The notes under the pieces are model-generated. The model was not told the DNA's origin. It saw nothing but the letters and a program-made list of their open reading frames with translations, and did not search any database. A program made the position numbers and the translations under genes. DNA of 64,000 nt from Spirometra erinaceieuropaei (lineage: Eukaryota; Platyhelminthes; Cestoda; Diphyllobothriidea; Diphyllobothriidae). This document shows positions 44,544 through 57,926 of the stretch, one piece after another (within the stretch, counting starts at the first letter, position 1; each line of letters begins with the position of its first letter). The stretch is taken from assembly GCA_902702965.1 (NCBI GenBank), contig CACRXP010000033.1, positions 899,901 to 963,900 on the forward strand, read 5' to 3'.

Positions 44544-46246
44544 GTAGGTCAGCTTGTTGCAGTTGTTCATTATGCATAGCCATCTTATTGGTAGTGAAAT
44601 ATCGAGATATCATTTTTAAAGCAGAAAAAGAAATCCTGATATTAGTAACAGTTTGACCACTTGTGGGAAGTTTTCAACTTGTGCATACTACCTACGTATT
44701 TGCGTCCAGTGGTGATTCTCTTCTATGGTCCTGCGGAAGATCCGTTCATTTTGACATTTGAAGCATCTTTTCGTATCATTAGGCGTTTTCCTCGAACTTC
44801 CCAGTTAAAAATTATTCGTAATGGTCAACTTTCATACTTATACTATTTCCACTACTTCCAGCAAGTGGCCCTCTCCTCCTGAGCCACTTCATTTTTGATA
44901 CATTAAGTTTTAAACACGGTCAGCAGTCAGTTTGTTTTCAAGGCCTTCATTTCTGCGGGCTGTTTTCCGTGATTGCTTTGATCATGTGATCATTAGCCCA
45001 AAAGATAACTTCCCCACGTCTGTTTCCTGCCTACCAACACGGCGACCTAGCAGTATTGGGCAACCTTTTTTAGGCTGTTAGCGAGGCCGCAGCCAGTTTT
45101 TCCCTCCACCCTTTAGACTCGCTCTCCCAAGAGGGCTGCGCAGGCGGTCTCCGAGCGAATTACATCCTTTTACCTGTGTGACGACTTTAGATGCTGACTC
45201 CGTGATTGGTATATGCAGCAACTTAGGGCGCTGTTGTGCTAATGTCACTCTTAATGTCTTCCTCCCGTAGGGAACATTAACCTGGCTGTTCCTCATTAGC
45301 TCCCTGGTTTCCTCTACTTCACGAACGTCTCTCTGGCAGTTTGGGTCACCCGCTACCATGTGTTTTGAACTCGGCAACCAGGCTTAAGAATGTTGCGCTT
45401 TTTTGTTTTCTCGCGAAACTAAATTTTTACCAAACCTTCTATGACTGAGGAGGACATATTTTCTGCGCTCGTCTACGAGGGCAGGTGCTTCGGTCCTCCA
45501 ACACCAGACTGCACTGAGAAGAATTTAACTATTTTAATCTTTATTTGTAGTTTTTGCTTATGTTGCAAGCAATTTCCATAAACGACAGCATGACGAAGTG
45601 CCTGATATTACTGCTCCTCGGTCTCGTCTGCCGACTTACTTTTGGTTCCATCGGTCTCTTCACTCCAGTAATTTCTTAACTGTGTCCACAGTGACCGTGT
45701 CGCAGACGGTTACCACTGCCGCTCTTTATTAAGCAGCGTAACCGTCATTAAGTAACCCAACTTCGTGGCCTTTGCTGGCCAGGTTTAGGTGCTTTGGATG
45801 ATCGAAACGCCTTTGGTGGGAAATTGTCTTTTTTGTCTAGCCAGCTCAAAAAGAGCTGGGAAAGCGGCCTTTGGGTAAAGGGATATGGGAGAAGGCCAAA
45901 ACTCCTAGTATACCGTTATGACCTGCTCCACCAATCCTACCACCCAGCATAAAGTGCTGTTTCTTCCATCGAATACCTTGACGCCATCAAGGCCGATTGT
46001 TCGCTTCCGACTTTCTTCATTTAGAATAGTTTACTTCCACCTCGGACGTTGCCATGAGTGGCAGTAGGGCCTCACACGACCCGCCATCCATGCCAAAGAT
46101 GTGTGAATCTGCTAACCTGCTTCTTGACCCATTGGAGCCGTTCTGCCCATTTGATTTATTTCCACTTTGTCACTCGATCCTACCCCCTCAGTTTGTATGG
46201 CAATGTAAGTATTATGTTTAGTGACGATTCAACTTTGACTTCCCAG

Positions 46247-46493
46247 TTTGAGATGCTGGATCACTACGGGAATGAGCACTTCTGCCCGATCACAATGGTT
46301 CGCCTGTTCGGGCTCGTGTCCGACGACCTTGATGATGCTGCCGCAGAGGCTGAGGTGGAAGTCGGGCACGTGCCGGAGGCAGTAGCAGCAGAATTACGCA
46401 GCGATCAGTTGAACGAGCCGGGCCTCGTTGAGGAAACTGCCTCGGGTCAGAACTTGGAAATGGATCCCAACTTCTCTCAAAATACCATGACTG
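46247..46493 (+). CDS. SUCO: SUCO exon: end of the SUN domain and acidic tail
   Basis: It starts FEMLDHYGNEHFCPITMVRL and FG, the most conserved end of the SUN domain in this family (HFGSEHFCPLSLIRVFG). An acidic stretch follows (SDDLDDAAAEAEVEVGH, NLEMDPNFSQNTMT). Acceptor tcccag at 46246; donor gtgagg at 46494; ends phase 1. The open frame extends 5' of the acceptor to 46058 but that part has no family match and lies in the intron. Confidence 0.92.
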
Positions 46494-46849
46494 GTGAGGA
46501 AACATTTTTCCAATGTTTCGTGCTGCTACTCTTTTGTTACTGTAGTTAGGCAGGTCCTGATGCCTCTTGTGAAAGCGTGCTTGATGCTGGTCTCGGAAGG
46601 GGTTTTTTTTATAGTTGTTTCACAGTTTTGACTCGTTTTGACGGCACATTACTCTCGTAGAGGTTGCCATACTTCCGAACAAGAATCATTGCTTTGGTCT
46701 CAGTGCAAAACACACCCTTTTCCGCTCATGAAAGAGACTCGCAATATGTCGTTTTATGGGAATACCTTTTGCTGACCCTTCTGACTGCAGAACGTAATAC
46801 CGGGCTGTATGCCCTCCTTTGATCAGAGTGCGTCGGTAAACGCCATCCT

Positions 46850-47045
46850 TATGGGGATTTAAATATCATCGATGGCAGTCGACAGGACACGGACACTGGG
46901 TTGACCGTTAAGCCCGATGGCTAAATAGACCTGGGTTAGGATTAAGGGTCTTGGCCTCCTGCGATGGAGTTATGATTGGCCCAGGACAGTAGTGAGCCTG
47001 GAGATGACCATCCCAGTCCCCCATATCTTTGTTGATTACAGCTGC
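46850..47045 (+). mobile_element. Old SINE remnant in a SUCO intron
   Basis: The leader (aaatatcatcgatggcagtcgacagga) and the tail (atgaccatcccagtcccc, then atctttgttgatta) match the SINE family. The tRNA-like head is badly decayed. Sense orientation to the gene. Confidence 0.55.
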
Positions 47046-49490
47046 GGACCGTCGTTTTCCCGCGCCTACTTCCAGCCTACGAAGTACTTGGTAGTGTACT
47101 TAGTGATTTAGATTTCTCAGATTTTTTACCACCTCGAAAGCCAATCTTTGTCACAAGGCCCCAGCGTTCGACTTCCTCATCTACAATGTAAACAAATACC
47201 GGGGAGTGATCAGAGTGTTTTCTACTCTCGAAACTATTTCCAGGTAAGCCGACTCGCCTTTGAATTCGACAGCGCTCGCGATTTGTAATTCGGGAAGGCA
47301 GACTGTGTCCAGCCTCATTAAATCGCCCGATAAGGTACTTTGTCTACTGATTTCGGTGGATGGAATTCAACCTATCCGAAAAGCTGCTGAAGACCTAAGT
47401 GGTTGCCGCCAAGCATTGGTTGCACGGGTACATAATGCTGCGGTATTCAGGGCCGAACCAACCATCCACTGATTATAGTGGATGCATATGTGCACGTCGG
47501 AGGTCGTGCTCCAATGTCTTAAATAGGTAATAGTGAACATTCTCATTTCTGCGCATGGTTTCTCGTACCATTGTTGTTAATCATCCGTACTCATAAATAG
47601 TTTCTTTCGCATGTATTCACCTCCCAGAGGTCGTGTGTCGTGTCTGCGTATGCTCTGCTGTCAGGCATGCTTGCCCGCATGGACCTTGGGCGAAGACAAC
47701 ATGTGATCTGGATAAAGTTTTGAAGGTTCGCATACTCTTCTGCTCAAGTTACCGACTTTCCGCTCCTCTGTTTGTCTGATCATTCGTCTACTTATACACC
47801 TAACTTATCTTGTACGCATCCAATGTATTTTATCATACAAAACTTGCCTACCAGTTTGTTTCATCACACTTCCAACCCATGTACCAGCCAAAAACCCGCT
47901 AGCAACGCCATCAAACCCACTGACTAGCTGAAGCTCTTGCAGTGGGGTCATGTGGTTACAGAAACGTCGTCGAAACTCGTGTCTCGGTTTTTAACTAATG
48001 GCTAATACGTTGAAACAACTCAATTTGCGAAACACATCCCACATTTAGTCTGAAAGGTGTGCTGTCACCGAAAGTGTTAGAAGGAGACTTTTAGTCAACT
48101 CGAGTCTTTACATGAAGTGTGCAGCCTTATCCAATCACTCCGCTTCCGGAGGCTTAACCCCAGCATCGTAAATAACTTCACAAAATTATAATGCAGATAC
48201 CGGTCTGTTTTGTAAGAGAGGAAACTGTATCGATAACTTCCGACCGTTTGTGCTGTTTCACTCAGAAGTCCGCCACGACAATCGATTGGTGACACTGCCT
48301 GATGCCTCAAGTTCCGACAAGAAACAGTTCGATTTACCTTGCAAATTTTCTATGAAGGAAATGCATACGAGTGATTTTTTATGCCGGATCTATTTCCACG
48401 CGCCCACTCTTTTTCATAAGGAGTGGAATTTCAAAGCTTCGAGAAAAATGACGCTGTATAAAAGGAGGCCTTTCTGTAGGATCCCGTCAAGCCCGGTTTT
48501 TCCTCCTCGAGTTTTAAAGCCAAAACAAACGTAGGCTGGCCCCCTTCGGTATACTCAGATTCTCAGCTGCCTACAAAAAGTGCAGGCACAGCAGTGCACA
48601 AGTGGGCGATGCTCTCAGATAGCAGACCCGTAGTGTGCTTTGGTGTGCATCCGATTGCAAGTATTTGCGTTTATTTCTTGAAAGTGGACGTCCTGATTAA
48701 ATGTGCCCGAAAGCAAAGAATTGTTTGCACTGCTCTTCGCCCGGACACCTGTCAGTCATCACTTCTGCCTTTGGCGCTATACAGAGAACTCTTTACAAAC
48801 TCATCCAATTCCAACTTCCTCAGTACTTATTGCAGCTCTTCAAATTGTACGGGGACTTCAAGTCGCCTTCTTCACAAACGTTAAGTGCTGTGTACCATCT
48901 CCTGGGTTTCAAGTGACTCGATTGTCGCATGCGCCACCTGCGCCTTGGTCGCGTTTTTAGTCTTTCTCATCGTCGTCGTCAGCATTTTCGCCTTTCCCCC
49001 GAGTAAGTGGCGGTTTAGGCAGACTGGACGTTGTTTTCTCTTTTCCTCCAAACTCTAATCCCACAATGGCTGTCTGGTTCTTATGTCCCAGCTGTCTGTA
49101 TTCCAGCTTGCCTGTGTGGCGTCTGTTCATGGCCTTCTGAAAGCCGATGTGGCCTGTCTTCCTTCTCCCTCAACTCAGCCCCTTGAACATAGGATTCGGA
49201 TTACGTCAGCTGAGGTTTTGAAGACATGCTTGCGCCTGGATGCACTCCTACCACCATCGGTTGGATAATGTTGACGCCACAAATGCAGCATCCACTTAGG
49301 CTGTATCGAATACTCGGGCCCTTGACGGCCGACAGGCATAACACCTCAGCATTTGTTGTTCGGAGCACTAGGTTAAGTGGCCCGTGTGGGTCTATTAATT
49401 CTTTCAGTACGCTTCGTAATCTTACCGTTGGGCGGCCTTTGAACATGCTATAGGCCAGAAGTTTATATCTGTTGTGGCGGTAGTGGTTTC

Positions 49491-49529
49491 TGTTGTTTTT
49501 GTTGTTGTTTTTGTTGTTGTTGTTGTTGG
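49491..49529 (+). repeat. (GTT)n microsatellite
   Basis: Interrupted GTT repeats of about 39 bp within a SUCO intron. Confidence 0.85.
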
Positions 49530-49814
49530 ACCGAAACCTGTCTGTTTGGGAATGCCATTGCAAAATATCTGACCACTTAAGTCGAGCCTTCCAATACACA
49601 GTCGCCCGTTAGCCGTAATTGACCTATCATGGTGATTGTTGCTGCTGACACAGCTACCCTCTTTCTACTTAAGTCCTAGCCAGACTGACGCTAGAATCGT
49701 TCGCTCATGTTACGCTGCCCCTCTGCGTCGGATGCCTTCTTGAAGGACGATTTCATCTTTCCCCTGTTCTTTATGGGTGTTAAACTTTCTTCCCAACTGC
49801 TTGTCCTATTTCAG

Positions 49815-50021
49815 CTTCAAAAGGCCCAACTTTGGGGGTTGCACCACCTTCTGAATCCCCTGAACCTTCCATCGAACCTGGTGAAAATGTCCTAGTGACG
49901 GACTCAAAGCCGGTTTCAGAGTCCCATGATCATCGTGTTGGCGGTGCCCAAAATTCGGTGAACTCTTCATCCGTTCAGGACAAAACTGCAGACCATGTAT
50001 CACCATCTTATCATCGCGAAG
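49815..50021 (+). CDS. SUCO: SUCO exon: Ser/Pro/Glu-rich linker
   Basis: Acceptor atttcag at 49814 and donor gtaagc at 50022. It enters in phase 1 (completing an Ala codon) and leaves in phase 1. The sequence is a low-complexity linker (PPSESPEPSIEPGENVLVTD) without a domain. It is assigned on splice sites, phase and composition. Confidence 0.7.
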
Positions 50022-50109
50022 GTAAGCTCCCTTGGCCTTTCTGTCATTCGCGTAGTCACTAACACTGAAGCTCTGTCCTGTCATCTTTGAACTCTAATCT
50101 TGTAAACGT

Positions 50110-50305
50110 CACGTGGCTGTAGAAGGGATACTAACAAAGATACAGGAGACTGAAATGGAAAATTACGACATATTTGCCGGCATCAGATAACTGGAATCCC
50201 ACCCCAAGACCCTGAGCAACTGAGATTTGAGCCCAAATCATTTGCCATTCAGCGCCTGGTCAAACGCGCTATTATTGAACCATGGGCCCAGTTTCTTATT
50301 GGTTA
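50110..50305 (-). mobile_element. SINE remnant, antisense, in a SUCO intron
   Basis: The plus strand begins actaacaaagatacaggagac, the inverse of the SINE tail. The minus-strand head retains a box-A-like ccatggttcaataatagcgc and a box-B-like gggctcaaatctc. It lies 90 bp after the exon ending at 50021. Confidence 0.6.
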
Positions 50306-51276
50306 GTCGCAACTACTAATAGCGCGGAAGCGGCACTTTACCGACCTGAATGCAAGATGGAACATTCTCGTTCTGCATCACCGCGAAGTTCCAGCTTAGA
50401 GCTCTCACTGTCCGTCACAAAGTAACAAGCAGAGACACGCGAAGGAGTACTGGTAAAGGTAAGAGAGAGAGAGATGGCCGTTTGTTACCCTTCACCTCGC
50501 CTGTCCTTACGCGAAGGTTCTAGATTGGAGGCCCATGGCAAAATTTAACCACCGCGTTTCACCTTGCGTCCAGACTGGGGAAACGTCACTTTGCCTTAAC
50601 CACGTAAAGTATGTGACAAAACTGATGAAACGTGACAACCGAAATCTAGGTCAGTCTAGGGAAACTCAAATGGGTACTTTACCTAGTAGCTTAGCTCATT
50701 CCGCAAAATGTTATTTTACAAGCAAAAAGGTTTACAATCTTGACCGAGACCAGCGTTGTCTGTTTTAGACCTATCCAAGGGCAGTGTATCGACTTCCGTC
50801 TTTTTCAATGTTGTCATTTGTATGCCGCCTGCATAGTGCTCGGTTAGTGTGAGAATTATCTCAAGTTCCGGCTCGCTCCCATAATTTTTCCCTGGGGGCC
50901 TAGTAACTGGTGGGCAGTATGTGAGTTTTGTCGTTTAATATAATCGATCGCCACCCGACCGTCGTATAAAACAATCAGACTCAGTCGGTCAGCTGTTGCA
51001 CCTGTCGTCACAAGACACACAGCTTTTTAGGGCCCATTAGTCACCAAGTCGTCCAAGCTAGGACAACCGATCCCTGTCCTTATACAGGTGGCGTTCGGTT
51101 AAAAAAATACACGGCCGCCGGAATTAAAGTTTTCTCCCAGCTGATTTTATTTCAGATGAAATTGTCGTTTTTGAATACAGCGTTTGCTCGAACTGCGGAT
51201 GTTCTTCAACCTTAATACCCAATTTTTTATATTTTCAATCACCCTTCTAATTGTCGTTCTTTCTTGCTTTCAACAG

Positions 51277-51309
51277 AGCCCAGGAAAAATAGACAAACAA
51301 TCGCCTCCG
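51277..51309 (+). CDS. SUCO: SUCO possible 33-nt micro-exon
   Basis: Acceptor ctttcaacag at 51276 and a strong donor gtaagt at 51310 bound 33 nt coding PRKNRQTIAS between split codons. It is phase 1 on both sides, so it can be included or skipped without shifting the frame between 50021 and 52604. Flatworms are known for very short symmetric exons. There is no family homology to confirm it. Confidence 0.45.
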
Positions 51310-52603
51310 GTAAGTCAACCCTGCATGGACGGCAGAGGCGCATCGCCGGTCTTCAACCAGCTCTTGGCTTCCTACAGATGGCTACTAGTAGGTTGTCGGC
51401 TTAGATCCTTCCTTGATACCTCTCTCTTCCCTTAATTCTGCCTTATTATTGCCTAAAACCATGCCCATACCCCAACGTTCATTCAGTTTCTTTGTCAAAT
51501 TTGGTGGAATTTCCATCGATGACTGCCTGTGATCCTTTGAACGCCCGACCTAGCCTTAAACTGACAGTTCCGTTGGCTGTAGCTGACCACCGGCTTCATC
51601 TCACGTGGTTTTGCGGCCAGTGTCTATGGGGCAATTGCGGTGTCGGATTAACCTATTCAGACAAAGAAAGCTCGGCAATTAAACGAGCAGCTGTCGATTT
51701 TCCCCATTATTAATGACTGTCTAATTCACTATCCTACTCACTGACTTCAGACTGCCATGCGTCTCCCAATTCATTTGACAGCTATTTCAACTTAAGTCTA
51801 TAAGGGACTTTTTATATTTAATTGGGGAGGCATGTGTACCATCGGGTTGGTTGCTATCAGATTCCTCTCCGAGGGACAATTATTTCCCAGTAATGGAGTG
51901 CGAACAAACCTATATACTCTCCTCCCCCTCTCCCCCCTTCATGAATTTTCGCCATTTTCCTTTTTTGGGCATTCACCGCACTGGTGACCACAAAAACAAC
52001 CAATGCAGTTGTTTTGCCTTGTGTTCCTACCCTTCTTTTTTCTCCTTACAGGTTTCATTCTCAATGTTCTTCGTAGTGCCGTTGGATCGTCGCCCGTTTA
52101 TTCCTTTACAGGCAAGCAGCTTTCGTTTAGTCGTTCTCCAGTTGGCATCTATCTGGGTCTACGCATTTCTTTATAAATCCCTTTTCTGGATGCTGAACCT
52201 TCCTTCGTTCGTATGTGACTGCTGTTACTTTTGGGACTTATTAGGCGTTTGCTTTGTCCACTTAGTTTATTCAGGTCCTGCGAACTCCTTCCTGTTCGCC
52301 ATATTGTAGGCGCTGCTTTTGAGATTGTGTATTCCGACCCTACTTCATGTCAGCCAGTTACTACAGTACATCGGCCTGGTTGAACCTCCGCGGCAACAGC
52401 AGTCTAAACGGTAAAAGCTCCCTGTGAGCGGGATATCTTAGGTATCCATCTTAGACTACGAGAACATGCCAATTCCTAGACCGATGTATTATACCCTCAT
52501 GACTGTCCAAGTATCTAACGTTATATGACCATCGGTAATTAGGCGTTGGCCCCCTGTGTCATACATTTTCCCCCACCTCACCATCACTTCTTTACTCCCC
52601 TAG

Positions 52604-53540
52604 ACTCTGGGAGCGCTCCAAGCGCTGGTCTCCAAAGCCGCACTCAACCGAACGGCTCCAGTCTAGCGGATTTGACGCTCCGCAGCGACGACTTCTTCAC
52701 CGTCATCTATCTTTTCACTTCTGTCTGCCCGAGCCTTGGCCGCCGTCAGCACGCGCGGGCAGCTGACGGTCTAAGCTGCCTACGTCCCCCCTTCCGCCCA
52801 TCCGATCAACATTTAGACCGCGGTCTAGAGAACCTGGCCCTGTGCATTCGTGCCCTGGATCATCAGCTGCAGCCCAACATCCTCTTGCCCTTTCGATTGC
52901 GCTCCCCACATCGTGCCTGGGCGCCTTGTGCCTCCTCCGTGCACCTCCTCAACCTCACCGCCAGCACTTTGGATCTGGCAGACGTTGGTTCGTCTACTCT
53001 CTGTCTGCCTTGTTTGCTGTCTGCCTATCGTAACATCACCCGCACCTTCTCCGAGTGGTCTTCCGTCTCGGCGCCACTGGGACACACTTACCTACGTCGC
53101 CTGATCCGCCATAATCGCAATTCCCTGCCGGCCCGGTTCCAGCTCTCCGACGGTCTACCGGCCTTCCCTCTTTTTGCATCAAGTCGACTTGAAGGAGCGA
53201 GTTCGGGGACAGCGACTCCGTCAGCGCTAGCGAACAATGGCGTGGCCGCGAATACTGAAGAGCCTTCGGTGTCACCATCACCACCGTTACCACCACCGCA
53301 ACAGCACTCAAAGGAGGGAGAGGGGGAGGGGGAGTCCGTAAGCATGCCTAGTAGCTCCCAACCATCTACAGCACCCCAATCTCCGCAGCTGCCCTCACCA
53401 GCAGCAACAGTAGTGACGCCCTCACCGACGGAGGAGTTTGTGCTGCCTGCTTCGATCGGGGGTTCGCGCAAGGAAACCGCCTACATGCGACTGAACAATA
53501 AGGTGCGACAAATAGAAGCAAACGTCTCAGTTAGCATGAG
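52604..53540 (+). CDS. SUCO: SUCO large middle exon
   Basis: Acceptor cttctttactcccctag at 52603 and donor gttagt at 53541. It encodes about 312 residues. The first 180 contain Leu-rich helical-looking segments and several Cys (ENLALCIRALDHQLQPNILL, LCLPCLLSAYRNITRTFSEW). A Ser/Pro/Thr-rich part (about residues 200-280) follows. The last 20 residues, KETAYMRLNNKVRQIEANVS, match the family's [20 protein letters not shown] segment that opens the coiled coil. The exon ends in phase 2 inside an Arg codon. Base composition is markedly GC-richer than the introns, as expected of coding DNA. Confidence 0.88.
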
Positions 53541-54394
53541 GTTAGTTTCCTTCTGAGGATTTCGGACGTGCTCTATACAGCGTACATTGTCTAGATTGTT
53601 TACTCACACTACCCTCACTCTCATGGTTAGTTTGCTTTTGCCTATGTTTACCTGACCTTAAAATTCCTCGAACATGGGGCTTTCCGGAATCTGTATTTCT
53701 TTTACCGCACAATTGGCTGTCTGGTTTGCTAGTGCAGTAACTGACGTAATTCGTGAAACATTAACTCGAATTTCCGTATATAATCTTAGTTAAAAAGGAT
53801 TGCTCACTTTATTCCACTATATTTCAGTCATCGGGATTTGGGCGTTTGAATGCGCGTCTTCCTCGTCGCCTGAAAAAATCAGCTTGAAATGACTACTTAA
53901 CTAGCATAATTTTTGTCACCGACTTTGAATGCCTTTATAAATCCAAACATGCTCTCGAGGGAGTTAGCGTGAAAGGTACTCTGTCTTTTACTCTTGACGG
54001 CTTTTTCGCACCGTAAAAATCATCGGAATCGACGATAGAACTGCCGCGGTTTCTTCAAATTTTATGCTTCCAGTCCCGGAATGGCTTTTTAATTCCCCTA
54101 TTTTTTGAACCCGACCTGCCTTTGGTTGACATTTCGAGTTCCCAAACCGTATTCAGTGCACTCTCCATTTAAAGAAAATCAGACATTGCTCTATGCCAGG
54201 CGCTTATAAAACGTTGCAATCCATATTAACCATGTTGTATACTTCGCGAAGAGCAGTGATAAACGAACAGACATGGTGCTACTTAAATGGACACTCCATG
54301 GCCCCTAAAGATCTCATGGTAAGGACGCAATATGGGACTCAGGACTGCATATTACATATCGCTGCCTACTGAATTCCAAAACAGTGGCCTTACT

Positions 54395-55240
54395 TTACCA
54401 GCTACGACAGAGACGCCATCCGTTCGGCCACTGCACCCCCGCACGGAAACCTTTCGTGAAGGCGAGTACTACGGGTTTTCTTTCCCCAACTCCACTAGAA
54501 TAGGTGTGCTTTTCGATACGCTGCGACCCATACCAGTAGTTTTGTTCCCTCCATCCCCGGGGTTCGGTTTACCTTTCGATAAGTTGCCATCATTGCCGGC
54601 CACAGGTCCACCACCGTCGCCTTTAGCGACTACGACATCAATGTCATCCTTTGTGTCACTGTACCCCCACACGGAAATCTTTCATAAACGGCAATTACTG
54701 GAGATTTCCCTCCCCCCTCTTTTAGGTTCAGTTCAGCTTTCGATAGGTTGCCATCCATACCAGTAGTTTTGTCCCCATTATTTTTTTAATAATTTACAAT
54801 CAATAGCGGCCACAGGTTCAACAGCGTTGTCTTTAGCGGGTAAGACATCGATGCTATCCGATGAATCATTGCACCTCCACGCGGAAATCATTCGTGAAGG
54901 CGAGTACTAGGGGTTATCTTTCCTGAACTCCGTTAGATTCGGTGTATCTTTCGATACGTTGCCATTCATACCAGGGGGTTTTTTCCCTCAGGTCCCTGGG
55001 GTTCGGTTTGCCCTTCAGTAAGTTGCCATCAATCCTGGCCACAGATCCAGCAGCGCTGCCTCCAGCGGCTGCGACAACGATACCATCCGTTGAGTCGCTG
55101 CAACCCCACATGGAAATCTTTCGTTAAGGGGTACTTGTAGGGATTTTCTTTCCCCCCTTGTTAGGTTCACTTATCCTTTCGATAGGTTACATCCGTACTA
55201 GGGGTTTTGTTTTCTCAATCGCCTGGGAAACGGTTCCACT
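54395..55240 (+). repeat. Tandem repeat of about 220-bp units in a SUCO intron
   Basis: Four diverged units are marked by ggaaacctttcgtgaagg-type blocks at about 54443, 54671, 54881 and 55111 (spacing 228, 210 and 230 bp). Each unit repeats a block like tttcgataggttgccatcca and a gccggccacag-like block. The open frame at 54332-54766 is a product of the first units. Confidence 0.8.
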
Positions 55241-55479
55241 TTCAATTACTTGTCATCTGGCCGGGCGTCCGGTTCGATAGCTTGGCTTTGCCGTCAGTCG
55301 ATGGGGATGATCAACGTTGCTTGCATTTAATCTTTCATTTGCCTTATCTGGTAACCGGTTTCAGCTTCGTTGACCATGTCGCTCTCAGCGACCGCTTTTT
55401 TCCTGCCACAACCATCGCAGCCACTTTCACCGCGCTTTCGGACAAGCGATATTAACACCAGTTAAAAAATCACACCAAC

Positions 55480-55880
55480 ATTCCGTATGAGGGACCTTTC
55501 GGTCGAGAGCCAACCATATTCTGTATTGGGCTTCGTTCAGATTAGTTCAGAGAGACCTTCCGGAGACCCGCCCATTTTCCCGCAGTATCCTCTTTAGCCG
55601 GCTTCAATACGCCTCGATGGCGTTTGTGTGGCGGCCTGTTTCAGGACCCTCAAAATTTCTGGAGTGGTTGACCCTGTAGTGCTCGTACCCTTCTGTAGGT
55701 ATGCCTTCCATTCGTCAGTAATTATTTTTATGCCGAGGGCTTGGATTGCTGGTAGGAGCGCTTTTCCTGCCAGAACGATAATGCTTTAGGCATTTCAATT
55801 GCTCTCCTAATGCTGTTCACTCTTGGGGGCGTATCGCCTTGAGAACGCCTCCTTTTAGATTTTGGAGGCCTCTCCATAGT
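55480..55880 (-). pseudogene. Merlin-type (ISXO2-like) transposase remnant in a SUCO intron
   Basis: The minus strand reads IVLAGKALLPAIQALGIKII, then TDEWKAYLQKGYEHYRVNHS, GPETGRHTNAIEAY. This covers the second catalytic Asp (in ITDEW) and the catalytic Glu (in AIEAY). The next codon, Trp in the family's EAYW, is TGA. The frame then continues SRLKRILRENGR. N-terminal parts are frameshifted or lost. It is better preserved at the active site than the copy at 13.2 kb. Antisense to the host gene. Confidence 0.75.
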
Positions 55881-57926
55881 ATTTCTACAATATGAAAACA
55901 CTAATGTTGCACACTAACATGGATATTTTAACAAAACGATCGAAATGTACTTCATTGGTAACCGATTCCGTTATTTTCACTTAAATATTAACTATTCAGA
56001 CATTAGGCGTAGGTTCAGCAGTTATTTGGTCAAATTTATCTTTGTTGGGCACCTCATCCACATAAATTTACTTCACCGCACTGCAGCATTGCGTCGTACG
56101 GTTGGGTCAACTTTCGCGCTTTGCTCCTATGGGGTTTTCCGCGCCATGTCTTTGGGTTTTCATTGGCCACTTCAATGCCCTGATCTCAAATTTTAGCGTC
56201 ATTATTGTACGGCTGTTATATTTGGTTTATTTTGGTGCTACGGTATTAAATATCGTCCTATTTTAATTTTCCGGTTCACTTTCAAGGTCATTAACGGAAC
56301 TAATTTAGTTTATTCAAGTTTTTTATAACAGTGATCACAGAAGAGCCCATTCCGCCCCTCTCCACCTTCCCATCCATTTGCCCTGTCCGTATAACCCCTC
56401 CTTCCACTGGTCCCGTAAGACACGTGGACCTATCTTGAGTTATTTGGAATGGGTCTCATATTGCGTCCTTGCCGATCTCATAATGGCAAACTTTTTCTAT
56501 GAAATTGAGGGACTTTTTCTTTAAGTTTAAAATTTGGAGACGTAATGTTCTCCAAAATGAGTGCATGAAGGAATTATTATAGTGCAAGCCGTTCATAAAG
56601 TATCTTTGGACTTATAAATGCACTGAAAACCAACCACGGGGGGTTCTTATTGTCTAAGTAGCCCTTCTTAACGAGTGTGATTTTTGCAGACGACCGCAAA
56701 GACGCGTATTCAAAAGCCGGTACCCAAGCGTCACTGAAGCATCTTGGGATTGTGCTGCATAATACTCAGTACTTCACTCCCATCTAAATAATGCCTTCTA
56801 ACCGAGATCATATCTCAGAATATCAGTCATTGTTTTAATGAGGTACGCTACCTACCGTAGCTTTACTTTCGATCGTCCTTCATATCTTTTGGCGGAGCCA
56901 AACCGCAATGTAAAAATATTGCGTCGCCTCTAACAACCTTCTGCCACTTGAAACCTCCCATGCTGGTGTTGCCAGAAGTTATCTGCGCTAGCCTTTGTAA
57001 GGTGCCTTTGTAGGCCAAGTGCAGAGCTAATCTGTTAATCGTTTACCCTACTTTTCATTTTATCCGAGTGTCTTGCACAGTCCTTCAGTCGAACAGGCTC
57101 ATGGGTCGAATATCACCTCTGGGTCTTTTATGTTAGGCCTGTCGCAGAAGCTGATACCTTTCTTTTTGCTTAACTTTAAGGGCACTTGTGCGAAATGGAA
57201 AAGAAAACCCCACCCTCTCCGTTGTGCTCTAACTTAATACCCGTCACAAGCGCGCATACTGTATGCGCACCTTTTCCAAAATGTTCTTCGTTACAGTCTA
57301 TTGAATTCACTTGTTATGCGTACACTTCCGCTCTGATGGATTACCCACTTTATGCTTAGAAGTGCGTACGTTGTCGACTACGGGAATATCTACCCTCGCA
57401 TAGCTCCCTGCTGACAACCTTATCCCACGCAAACACCATCAAGGCAGATTTTTCATTCTGCCAAGTTTTCCATACTTTTTGTGCGTCCATTACGTAGTTG
57501 TCTTATAACGCTCATTTTTGTCTACCTTGTTTTATAATACTTTTCGACTAGAGAAGGTTGTCTTCGCATGGTTATAAGGAATATGCGCCTAGACGCTGTA
57601 CTTTATGTGATGCACACTCAGCGAAGTACGTGCAGATCACAAGGTTCTTCCCGTCGGGTTATGCGCCTCCAATTTCTACGACCCGTGGATAAGTCTTTTC
57701 CTAGTGAGCAGACGCTGATCTTTTGACAGTAACCTCTACACAATAACATCTGACGTATTGATGCCATCTATATGGCCTATATAATGGATCTGAACACGCG
57801 TAAACTCCTTCATTATGCCAGAGAAAAATATTCTGACGTTAACGCCGTCTTTTTCGCGGGCTTTGCCACCTAAGCGCAACATGAGAATAGTTGGAACTTT
57901 GATTCTGCCTCTCGACAGACCCCCCT

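Noticed and set aside
54332..54766. 144-codon Pro-rich protein
   Set aside because: The frame is made of tandem repeat units inside an intron.
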